Positions 29,324 to 36,681 of a stretch of DNA of 64,000 nucleotides are shown here, piece after piece. The DNA lies in assembly GCA_963766195.1 (NCBI GenBank), contig CAVXYY010000004.1:62001-126000 (forward strand), given 5' to 3'. Every line of letters begins with the position of its first letter. The first letter of the stretch is position 1. The position numbers and the translations under genes are program-made. Source of the stretch: JAHEFT01 sp963766195. Lineage in GTDB: Bacteria > Pseudomonadota > Gammaproteobacteria > Xanthomonadales > SZUA-36. Below the pieces are notes generated by a model, which was given only the letters and a program-made list of their open reading frames with translations, ran no database searches and was not told where the DNA came from.

Positions 29324-31090
29324 TCATGATGTTTGCTTGCGAAACGCTGCGGCAGCGTGGCGGTTGGTGGGATAAAAATGCATCGGATCAATCAGTTCCA
29401 TCAGTCCGTAGGTTTCCAGCCAGGAACGGAAGGTGCGGTCGGCGCGGCTGATGGCGAAGGTGATTTTTCGGTCAGAGAGTATGCCGATAAGTCGTTTCAG
29501 GACCTCTCCACCGGTGATGTCTATGTCGGTTATAGCCGCGGCATCAAGCACGAACCAGCGCACCGGCACCGGCGCATCGATGACCACCTGCTCGACCTGG
29601 TCGAGAAACAGGGTCGAGTTGGCAAAATAGAGTGGGGCGCCGAAATGGTAAACCACCAGGCCGGAAGAGCTGGCAGCGTCGCCAATGTCCGCGGGAATGA
29701 AGTGGCTGCCGTCAGGGGCTTCCAGCAGGACGGATGTATCCGGACGGGAAGCCCGCCGGATCACATCGATAGTGGACAGCAGGAAGGCGATGAGTACGGC
29801 CTTCAACGGACCCAGCACCAGCACGCTGAGCAGGCAAACGGCAGCGATCCAGAACTCCGAGCGGCGCATCCGCCACAACACGCGCAGATGGTGGACCTCG
29901 ATCAGGCTAAGCACCGCGTTGGCGACGATCCCCGCAAGGGCCGCATTGGGGAGAAAGGCCAGCGTCTCGGTGAAGAACAGCATCACGACCAGGATCGTCC
30001 CGGCCGCTACCAGGCTGGGCAGCTGGCTTTGTGCGCCCGAGGCGTCCATAGCGGCCGAACGGGAGGGGCTATTACCGGTGACCAGCGAGCCGGTGAAGCC
30101 GGCCGCGATGTTGGCGGCGCCCCAGGTGAACAGCATCTGGTCGCCGTCCACCTTGTAGTTGTACTTGCTGCTGTAACTGCGCACCACCAGAAGGCCTTCG
30201 CACAACAAAATGGCGACGATCGCCAGGGCGCCGGGCAGCAGCCGCAAGTAGTCGGCGAGAGGAATGGAAGGCAGCGTCAGGGTCGGCGCCCCCGAGGGCA
30301 TCGCACCGAGTACTCCGACGCCTTTGGCGGAAAGATCAAAGTAAGCGACCACGACCGTCAGCAGCACCAGGGCCACCAGCGCCCCGGGGATTCGTGGTGT
30401 GTACCGTTTCATCAGCCGGACGATCAGGAACGCGGAGACGCCGATCGCAACCGACCACAAGTTGGCATGGGGAATGGAATCGAACAGCGCCACCAACTCC
30501 AGGAAGTAGCCCTCGGTGTTCACCGAGGTGGCCATGGTGTCGTGCAGCTGTTGGGCCGCCTGCAGAACGGCCGACCCGCCCTCGTCAAGGTGAGGGACGG
30601 CCAGGATCTTGCGCACCTGGTTGGTGAACACCTCGATGCCAAGGCCGGTTATGAACCCCGTCATCACGGCGCGCGACAGGAAGTTGGCCAGAAAAGCGAG
30701 GCGGAAAATCCAGAAAATAAAGAACAAAACGCCAATTATCAAGGCCAGCGCCAGGGCATACTGCAAACGCATCGGGTCACCGGGGGCGGCGAACACAACC
30801 AGGGCGGCGCCGACCAGGCCGGCCATGGAGGCATCAGGACTGGTGACCAGGTGGCGTGAACTGGCGAGCAGGGCGAACACCGCCAGAGGAATGATGGCCG
30901 CATAGAGGCCGGCCACCGGGGGCAGACCGGCCACCTGGGCGTAGCCGATATTCAGTGGAATCATCAGCGCGGCCAGGGTGATGCCCGCCGAGAATTCGCG
31001 CGGGACATCGGCCATTTTTACGCCCTGCAGGCCTGCGAACAGGCGGGGCCATCTTATGCTGGCGAGCACGCCGGGTGCACTTTTACTCAT
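29324..31090 (-). CDS. SulP-family anion transporter with STAS domain
   Basis: 588 residues. About 11-12 transmembrane helices, with the SulP signature IPLNIGYAQVAGLPPVAGLYAAIIP near the N-terminus and GSLVTGNSPSRSAAMDASGAQSQ mid-protein. The C-terminal STAS domain (about 440-570) includes RWFVLDAAAITDIDITGGEVL. SulP proteins move sulfate, bicarbonate, dicarboxylates or other anions. It is the last gene of the minus-strand array that includes the GRE, so sulfate, bicarbonate or formate-like products are all conceivable cargos. Confidence 0.88.
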   Translation of the reverse strand: MSKSAPGVLASIRWPRLFAGLQGVKMADVPREFSAGITLAALMIPLNIGYAQVAGLPPVAGLYAAIIPLAVFALLASSRHLVTSPDASMAGLVGAALVVFAAPGDPMRLQYALALALIIGVLFFIFWIFRLAFLANFLSRAVMTGFITGLGIEVFTNQVRKILAVPHLDEGGSAVLQAAQQLHDTMATSVNTEGYFLELVALFDSIPHANLWSVAIGVSAFLIVRLMKRYTPRIPGALVALVLLTVVVAYFDLSAKGVGVLGAMPSGAPTLTLPSIPLADYLRLLPGALAIVAILLCEGLLVVRSYSSKYNYKVDGDQMLFTWGAANIAAGFTGSLVTGNSPSRSAAMDASGAQSQLPSLVAAGTILVVMLFFTETLAFLPNAALAGIVANAVLSLIEVHHLRVLWRMRRSEFWIAAVCLLSVLVLGPLKAVLIAFLLSTIDVIRRASRPDTSVLLEAPDGSHFIPADIGDAASSSGLVVYHFGAPLYFANSTLFLDQVEQVVIDAPVPVRWFVLDAAAITDIDITGGEVLKRLIGILSDRKITFAISRADRTFRSWLETYGLMELIDPMHFYPTNRHAAAAFRKQTS

Positions 31091-31121
31091 TACCTGATTC
31101 CTTCAATAAATGAATCGTTCA

Positions 31122-31928
31122 CTATTTTGGGAACAGAAGAACGACAGCAAAACGCAGTCCCCAATCCGGCCCGCCCTCGGGTTTATCCACGTAATAACGG
31201 CCGCCCAGCGTAAAGGCAACGGGTTGTTTACCGATAGTGACCAGTTGCTGAACCATGAAGTTTATGGGTACGGTCCATTGCTTATTTTCCCAATCATAAG
31301 TGGACTCGGTGTTCAATGTGAAGGTCATGGCCTTGTTCGTGGTGAAGGAGACGAACGGCTGAAGATAGGTGGCGTTGACATCCGCGCGTTTGCTCGTGCC
31401 GGCAAAAGACCAGATGTGATTCACCAGCGCTCCGTAGGTCCAGCCGTTTTGCTGTTTCAGCACCACGGCGGTGGGACCTGCGCCCCACTTCTCGGTGCCC
31501 AGTAAATTATCGGTGGCGGTCGGAAGCAGAAAAACGGGTCCAGCGCCCCAGATCCAGCCGCCCTCCGTGGGCGCCACAGGCGACAAAAAGAAACTCTGGA
31601 CAGTATCCGACAGACCGGATTGGCTGGAGGTGCCAAAAATTTCCCGCTGGGAAATGATCGGAAGAATGGTGCGCGAGATCAGAATCCAGTCCTCGTTGAG
31701 GTCGATGGGGACAATTGGCTGCAGGTTGAGCTTGAATTGCCTGCCATCTCCGGTCGGTCCCCCGTCAAAGTCGTAATTGCTCTGGAAAGGCACACTGATG
31801 AGGTTGCCGATAGGGTTCGCAAGTGTCTTGGCCATATCGATGGAATCAGAATTTGATTCTGATTGGGCATGGGCTGTCGACGTCAGCAAAGCGCAGGCAA
31901 ACATCGCAAGAACAAGATTCGATTTCAT
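31122..31928 (-). CDS. Outer-membrane beta-barrel, transporter family
   Basis: 268 residues with signal peptide (LVLAMFACALLTSTAHA). The rest is a small barrel: LISVPFQSNYDFDGGP, WGAGPVFLLPTATDNLLG, NFMVQQLVTIGKQPVAFTLGGRYYVD, ending VVLLFPK. This pattern matches the MetA-pathway-of-phenol-degradation/neuromedin-U-annotated outer-membrane protein group. Its start codon overlaps the stop of the 79-residue BASS-like gene as ATGA, so they are translationally coupled. It may pass the substrate of the BASS transporter across the outer membrane. Confidence 0.75.
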   Translation of the reverse strand: MKSNLVLAMFACALLTSTAHAQSESNSDSIDMAKTLANPIGNLISVPFQSNYDFDGGPTGDGRQFKLNLQPIVPIDLNEDWILISRTILPIISQREIFGTSSQSGLSDTVQSFFLSPVAPTEGGWIWGAGPVFLLPTATDNLLGTEKWGAGPTAVVLKQQNGWTYGALVNHIWSFAGTSKRADVNATYLQPFVSFTTNKAMTFTLNTESTYDWENKQWTVPINFMVQQLVTIGKQPVAFTLGGRYYVDKPEGGPDWGLRFAVVLLFPK

Positions 31929-32164
31929 TGCACTGCCTCTGGGCTGTCGTGTTTTTGTTTCCTGGCGATCGCCCAACTGCTCACGGTGAGTCCGGGGATC
32001 AGGATGGGCCCGATCAGCCAACTCCAACCAAGCGTCAATCCCAGCACCTTGAAACTTCGTAAAGACTTGACGGTTTCACGCAGATCAAGCTCGATGCCCA
32101 TGGAACCCAGGTTGGCCATTGCGTAAAACATGGCCACGATGCCGAAGATGTCCTGGCTGTTCAT
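31925..32164 (-). CDS. Truncated BASS-transporter-like protein with internal deletion
   Basis: About 79 residues from ATG 32164. It aligns with the start of the adjacent intact BASS transporter: NLGSMGIELDLRETVKSL against NLAAMGLQVKMPDLLAAF, and LGWSWLIGPIL against FVWGWILGPAL. Its next segment IPGLTVSSWAIARK matches IKGLTISAWALAKP, which lies far downstream in the intact protein. So it looks like a paralogue that lost about 75 residues in the middle and everything after. Two hydrophobic helices remain. It may be a remnant or a small regulator of the full-length transporter. Confidence 0.6.
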   Translation of the reverse strand: MNSQDIFGIVAMFYAMANLGSMGIELDLRETVKSLRSFKVLGLTLGWSWLIGPILIPGLTVSSWAIARKQKHDSPEAVQ

Positions 32165-32174
32165 TGCAACTTCA

Positions 32175-33053
32175 TCACTTCCTGGCAAGCCCAACCAGCG
32201 ATTGCTTCAAAAATATCCTGGCGGCAATGGCGGCAAGGACAACCGACCATAATGTCCACATGATAACCATCACCATGATGCGTGGGTCCGCATCCGGAAT
32301 GGCGAGTGCCGCCGCAAAGACCGCTGCAATATTCCGGGTTCCCATGCCCAGGGACATCACGCTGCGCTGGTTTTGTTTCAGTCCGAAGCCGAAGAGATAG
32401 GCCGGGATTGCTATCCCGACCATGAAAATGGTCATGGACAGCAGGGCAAATTCACCCGCTGTATCCAGCATGCTTTTTCCGTAGAGCACGAGACAGGAGA
32501 TGACGGTCAGCAATGTGGAAATCAGCGCCAGGCCTTTGACGGCCGGGAAAATTCTGTTGGCCCCCTGGTCAGCGAAATGACGTATCACCGCACCTATAGT
32601 CAGCGGCAACAGTATGGTCAGCAGCAGCGGTTTGGCGAGCGCCCAGGCGCTGATCGTCAGGCCCTTGATCATGACAGGCGCCATGAGGGGCATAAACACG
32701 ACCGTGCCCACTGCTACGAGCGGAATGAGCGCCCCCGCGAACCCCACATCCCCGCGGGCTTTACCCACCATTTGCTGGAGGAACGGTGCGCAGGGCGCCA
32801 GGCTGGTCAGAAGCACCACGATGACGTAAGGCTCTTCCAGCGGAAGGATTTTGGTGATGAGAAGGCCCAGCGCCGGCCCCAGAATCCAGCCCCAGACAAA
32901 GATCAGCACCAGGGCCTTTTTATTTTTAAATGCGGCCAGAAGATCCGGCATTTTGACCTGGAGGCCCATGGCCGCCAGGTTGGACACGGTGAAAATCAGT
33001 ACCAGGGGGTTAAGCGTGGTCTCTAGAAACTGCATGAAGGCGCTCATAGTCAT
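32175..33053 (-). CDS. Bile acid:sodium symporter (BASS) family transporter
   Basis: 292 residues with 8-9 hydrophobic helices. Typical BASS features are VSNLAAMGLQVKMPDLLAAFKN at helix 1-2, VIVVLLTSLAPCAPFLQQMVGKARGD, and LGMGTRNIAAVFAAALAI in the crossover region. The family imports organic anions (bile acids, pantoate, pyruvate, sulfonated compounds) with Na+. It lies between glutamate dehydrogenase and the truncated copy in the GRE array, making uptake of a GRE-related acid plausible. Confidence 0.85.
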   Translation of the reverse strand: MTMSAFMQFLETTLNPLVLIFTVSNLAAMGLQVKMPDLLAAFKNKKALVLIFVWGWILGPALGLLITKILPLEEPYVIVVLLTSLAPCAPFLQQMVGKARGDVGFAGALIPLVAVGTVVFMPLMAPVMIKGLTISAWALAKPLLLTILLPLTIGAVIRHFADQGANRIFPAVKGLALISTLLTVISCLVLYGKSMLDTAGEFALLSMTIFMVGIAIPAYLFGFGLKQNQRSVMSLGMGTRNIAAVFAAALAIPDADPRIMVMVIMWTLWSVVLAAIAARIFLKQSLVGLARK

Positions 33054-33132
33054 TTACCTTTAAATGCTGGATTCGTTTCGTGAACCGAGGTGCGCCCACC
33101 TGGGTACACCTGGGTCGTTTCTTTCCGTCCCG

Positions 33133-34389
33133 TCAAGTCAACAACGACGGCGGCAGGTGATGGCCGATCGCTCGCCTTGAAGCCGCGGCACGGGCCACGC
33201 GTTTAACGGCCAGCACGAATGCCGCGGTGCGGTGATCAAGGCCGTCCTTTTTGGCAAGCTCGTTCATGCTGCTGAAGGCCTTGCGCATCATCTTTTCCAG
33301 TTCTTCCACGACCTTGGCTTCTTCCCAGCGGAATTGCTGGATGTTCTGGCACCATTCGAAGTAGCTGACGGTCACGCCGCCGGCATTGGCCAGGATATCC
33401 GGAATCACGATCACGTCCTTGCCGACCAGGATGTCGTGGCCTTCCGCGGTACACGGTCCATTGCCACCTTCCACCACGATCTCCGCCTTCACGTCGTTGG
33501 CGTTCTCGGCCGTAATGGCTTCTTCCAGCGCGGCCGGGATCAGGACATCGGCGTTGTAAGTAAGCACTTCTGCGCCATCGATGGCGTTCGCACCGGGAAA
33601 TCCTTTGACGACTTTGTTTACGTTGACCCAGGCCAGCAGGGCCGGGATGTCGATTCCCTTATCGTTGCTGATACCCCCGCTGATATCGGAGATGGCGACG
33701 ATTTTTCCGCCGTTCGCGGCGATCAGGCGGGCGGAATGACTGCCCACGTTGCCAAAGCCCTGGATAGCCACGGTCACGTCGGCGAGTTTGCGTTTGCTCT
33801 GCGCCAAACATTCTTCCAGTACGTACATGATGCCGCGGCCGGTCGCTTCGTCACGGCCCTTCGAGCCATGCAGGTCGAGGGGTTTGCCGGTGACCACACC
33901 GGGGCTGAAGCCGTAGAACTTGGAATACTCGTCCATGATCCAGCCCATGATCTGCGCATTGGTGTTCACATCCGGTGCGGGAATGTCGATCATGGGTCCG
34001 ATGACTTCCTTGATCAACTCAACGAAAGTCGTGGTGATCCGGTAAAGTTCTTTTTCGCTGAGCCGGGAAGGATCACAGTTGATTCCGCCTTTTGCGCCGC
34101 CGTAGGGAACATCAACCAGGGCCGTTTTCCAGGTCATCAGGCTGGCCAGGCTGGCCGCGTGGTCCTCGTCCATGCTGGGGTGATAACGAAGCCCACCCTT
34201 CATGGGCCCGCGTGCGTTGTTGTGCTGCACGCGAAAACCGAGGTGATGATGCAAACCGCCATCATCCGCCTCGGTGACGATTTCGACTTTTACCACGCGT
34301 TTGGGCGTCAACAGGATGGTGCGCAGCTGCTCGCTGAGATCGAGGTGATCGGCGGCGCGATTAAAGAACAGATTGACGGTATTTAGCAT
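33133..34389 (-). CDS. Glu/Leu/Phe/Val dehydrogenase (glutamate dehydrogenase)
   Basis: 418 residues. Key blocks: GPMKGGLRYHPSMDEDHAASLASLMTWK, with the substrate-binding Lys, PYGGAKGGINCDP with the catalytic Lys, IPAPDVNTNAQIMGWI, and the Rossmann motif VAIQGFGNVGSHSARL. This matches the hexameric glutamate dehydrogenases of about 420 residues. It converts glutamate to 2-oxoglutarate, or the reverse. Position just after the GRE activase, and near gltS and the 2-oxoacid oxidoreductase, favours a catabolic role here. Confidence 0.9.
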   Translation of the reverse strand: MLNTVNLFFNRAADHLDLSEQLRTILLTPKRVVKVEIVTEADDGGLHHHLGFRVQHNNARGPMKGGLRYHPSMDEDHAASLASLMTWKTALVDVPYGGAKGGINCDPSRLSEKELYRITTTFVELIKEVIGPMIDIPAPDVNTNAQIMGWIMDEYSKFYGFSPGVVTGKPLDLHGSKGRDEATGRGIMYVLEECLAQSKRKLADVTVAIQGFGNVGSHSARLIAANGGKIVAISDISGGISNDKGIDIPALLAWVNVNKVVKGFPGANAIDGAEVLTYNADVLIPAALEEAITAENANDVKAEIVVEGGNGPCTAEGHDILVGKDVIVIPDILANAGGVTVSYFEWCQNIQQFRWEEAKVVEELEKMMRKAFSSMNELAKKDGLDHRTAAFVLAVKRVARAAASRRAIGHHLPPSLLT

Positions 34390-34424
34390 GGTGTAACTCC
34401 TGCTTGATTATGAAATCCGGACGA

Positions 34425-35393
34425 TCAATGACTTGTTGCTGAAGGCTTACGGTCAGCAAACGCCTCGTCGATGATGGCCTGGAAATGTGCGACCAGCTCT
34501 TTGTCGGGTGACTTGAAGTCATCCATCTCGTATTTCGTACCAAGGAACTCGTATTTACCCAGTCCAAAACGATGATAGGGCAGCAACTCGTACTGGATAA
34601 CATTTTTGTAAGGCTTGATAAATTCCAGCACCGCACGGATATGTTCCTCGTCGGCATTCACACCGGGAATCAATGGCGTGCGGACGATGAAATCGATTTT
34701 GGGAAACGTTTCATAAGCTTTCTTGAAATTTGCAAGGATGCGCTCGTTGCCAACGCCGACCCACTTTTTATGCCGTTCGGAATCCATCAGCTTGTTGTCG
34801 TGCAGCATGATATCGACGTGCGGCAGGACCTGTTCCATGAAGCGCCACGGCACATTGCCGGCGGTTTCAATCGCCGTGCTGATGCCACGCGCATGCGCCT
34901 CCTTAAGCAGTGCTTCGGCGAAGTCCGGATACATCAGGCATTCGCCGCCGCTCAGGGTCATGCCGCCGCCGGATTGACGGTAAAAAGAAGCATCCTTTTC
35001 CACCACGTCCAGCACCTGGTCGGCGGTCATTTCTTCGCCGAACAGGGTAAGCGCCCCGGTAGGGCAGAGTTCGACCGTTTCTGGGCCACAGTTGCTCGCG
35101 AGATCCCAGTTGACCTTCACACGATCGTCCTTGCCTTCCACCACGTAAAAAGCGCCTTTCGGGGCCGGGGGCTTCAGGCATGCGCCGCATTTCTTCTTGC
35201 CAGAGCACAACTTCGGGTCATAGGCCAGTTCAGGTTTCGGCGCTATACTTTCGGGGTTGGCGCACCATTTACAGCGCAATGAGCAACCCTTGAGGAATAC
35301 GGTGGTGCGAATGCCCGGGCCGTCATGACTGCAGTATTTCTGGATGTTAAGAACGATGCCGGTGGGAGTGGATTTATCAGCTTTCTTGCTCAT
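34425..35393 (-). CDS. Glycyl-radical enzyme activating protein (PflA family, radical SAM)
   Basis: 322 residues. The radical-SAM cluster motif is CSLRCKWC near residue 40, preceded by SHDGPGIRTTVFLKGC. A Cys-rich insert follows (CSGKKKCGAC, CGPETVELCPTGAL) of the kind that binds extra Fe-S clusters in activases of decarboxylase and dehydratase GREs. SGGECLMYPDFAEALL and IETAGNVPW continue the family pattern. It uses S-adenosylmethionine to place the glycyl radical on the GRE encoded upstream. Its ATG overlaps the stop of the PFK-like gene by four bases. Confidence 0.9.
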   Translation of the reverse strand: MSKKADKSTPTGIVLNIQKYCSHDGPGIRTTVFLKGCSLRCKWCANPESIAPKPELAYDPKLCSGKKKCGACLKPPAPKGAFYVVEGKDDRVKVNWDLASNCGPETVELCPTGALTLFGEEMTADQVLDVVEKDASFYRQSGGGMTLSGGECLMYPDFAEALLKEAHARGISTAIETAGNVPWRFMEQVLPHVDIMLHDNKLMDSERHKKWVGVGNERILANFKKAYETFPKIDFIVRTPLIPGVNADEEHIRAVLEFIKPYKNVIQYELLPYHRFGLGKYEFLGTKYEMDDFKSPDKELVAHFQAIIDEAFADRKPSATSH

Positions 35394-36568
35394 GGCTTTG
35401 CACTCCCAAGGCTGATTCCAATCGATCGGGCAATTTTCAGGAAATCACTATCTTCGGGCACAGTCCTGACCTTGTTGATAGCATCTTCCAGAGGGATAAA
35501 ATCCAGTTTCGGTGCGCCGAATGTCACCATCACGCCGTTCAGGTCAGCTTCAAGCGCCTGAATCGCACCGGCGCCATAGGCAATGCCGAGCTGCCGATCC
35601 ACGGCCGTGGGGGAGTTGCTCCGTGTCCAGGGACTGAGAACCATCGGAAAAGTCTCTTCAGGCAACCGCAGTTGCAAGGTGGTCGCAACCGTATGGGCGG
35701 CTTTACCTGATTCTCTGATGACAAAATCGCTTGCATCTCCCGTGGCCAGAGGCGAAAGCGACGCTTTGTACGAGGAGACTTCCATTTTTTCATTTGCGCT
35801 ACCCGTAAACCGGGCACCTTCAGCTACGACCACCAGTCCAAATGGCCGGTTAACCGAGATTCTTTTCTTCAAATGTGACGCGACCACGTTCAGATCAGCG
35901 GGTATTTCGGGTATCAGCACCGCATCGGCCCCTACGGCAATGGCAGATTGCAATGCCAGCCAGCCGGAATGCTTGCCCAGCACTTCGACCACGGCTACCT
36001 TGTGTGCCGACTGCGCTGCCTGGCGCACCCGGTCGAGCATCTCGATGGTGAAACTGAGCGCGCTGTTGAAGCCGAATGAGACCTTGGTCACGGCAATGTC
36101 GTTCTCGATGGAGCGGGGAATGCACACGACATTGAGCCCCTTGAGCTGGAGTTTGTAGAGAATACTCAACCCGCGGGCGCCAACGGCCGTTATCAGCGCG
36201 TCGATTTTCTGTTCCCTGAAGGCGGCCAGTAGTTGATCGGACTTGTCAACTTCCTGGATAAATCCATCTTCATCAACGCTGCGGACATTAAATGGATCGA
36301 CCCGTGGAGACTGACCCAGTATGTTCCCACCCGTTGGATCGAGGTTCTGGATCAGCTGCGGGGTCAGGGAAATCAATCCGCCATCGGGATAGTTTTCCGG
36401 TTCGAGTAAACCGGCAAAGCCATCTCGGATACCAACGACCTCCCAGCCCAGTTGGTGCGCCGCCAGCGCGGCGCCCACGATGACGGCGTTCATTCCTGGA
36501 ACGAAACCACCGCCGACGTTGATGGCGATCCGCCTGGGGGAAACAGCGTGCTTCTTGTCAGAACTCAT
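35390..36568 (-). CDS. Phosphofructokinase-like protein with altered active site
   Basis: 392 residues with a clear PfkA fold: GGFVPGMNAVIVGA (canonical GGDAPGMNA), VVCIPRSIENDIAVTK (canonical P-TIDNDI), SFGFNSALSFTIEMLDR, and VVEVLGKHSGWLA (canonical E-MGR-G-LA). Important differences: the catalytic TID triplet is SIE, the Mg2+-binding GGDGS motif reads AVGARGL with no Asp, and MGR is LGK. Several ATP/Mg2+ and catalytic ligands are therefore changed. It may use PPi, phosphorylate something else, or be regulatory. It sits between the GRE and its activase, an unexpected place for glycolysis. Confidence 0.75.
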   Translation of the reverse strand: MSSDKKHAVSPRRIAINVGGGFVPGMNAVIVGAALAAHQLGWEVVGIRDGFAGLLEPENYPDGGLISLTPQLIQNLDPTGGNILGQSPRVDPFNVRSVDEDGFIQEVDKSDQLLAAFREQKIDALITAVGARGLSILYKLQLKGLNVVCIPRSIENDIAVTKVSFGFNSALSFTIEMLDRVRQAAQSAHKVAVVEVLGKHSGWLALQSAIAVGADAVLIPEIPADLNVVASHLKKRISVNRPFGLVVVAEGARFTGSANEKMEVSSYKASLSPLATGDASDFVIRESGKAAHTVATTLQLRLPEETFPMVLSPWTRSNSPTAVDRQLGIAYGAGAIQALEADLNGVMVTFGAPKLDFIPLEDAINKVRTVPEDSDFLKIARSIGISLGSAKP

Positions 36569-36633
36569 GATGCGAAATCCTTGTTAGTGCATTGCTTAAG
36601 AAACCTTGTGTCCGTTTCTGAAGAAAAGCAGCC

Positions 36634-36664
36634 GGTACAGCATGGCTGAACGCCATGCTGTACC
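36634..36664. terminator. Strong hairpin after the GRE gene
   Basis: GGTACAGCATGG and CCATGCTGTACC form a perfect 12-bp stem with a 7-base loop, 17 bases after the GRE stop codon and before the PFK-like gene. On the minus strand it is followed by GGCTGCTTTTCTT, a weak U-tract. It probably attenuates read-through or protects the GRE message, giving more GRE than downstream proteins. Confidence 0.6.
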
Positions 36665-36681
36665 TTTTCTGCAGTTTCTTT

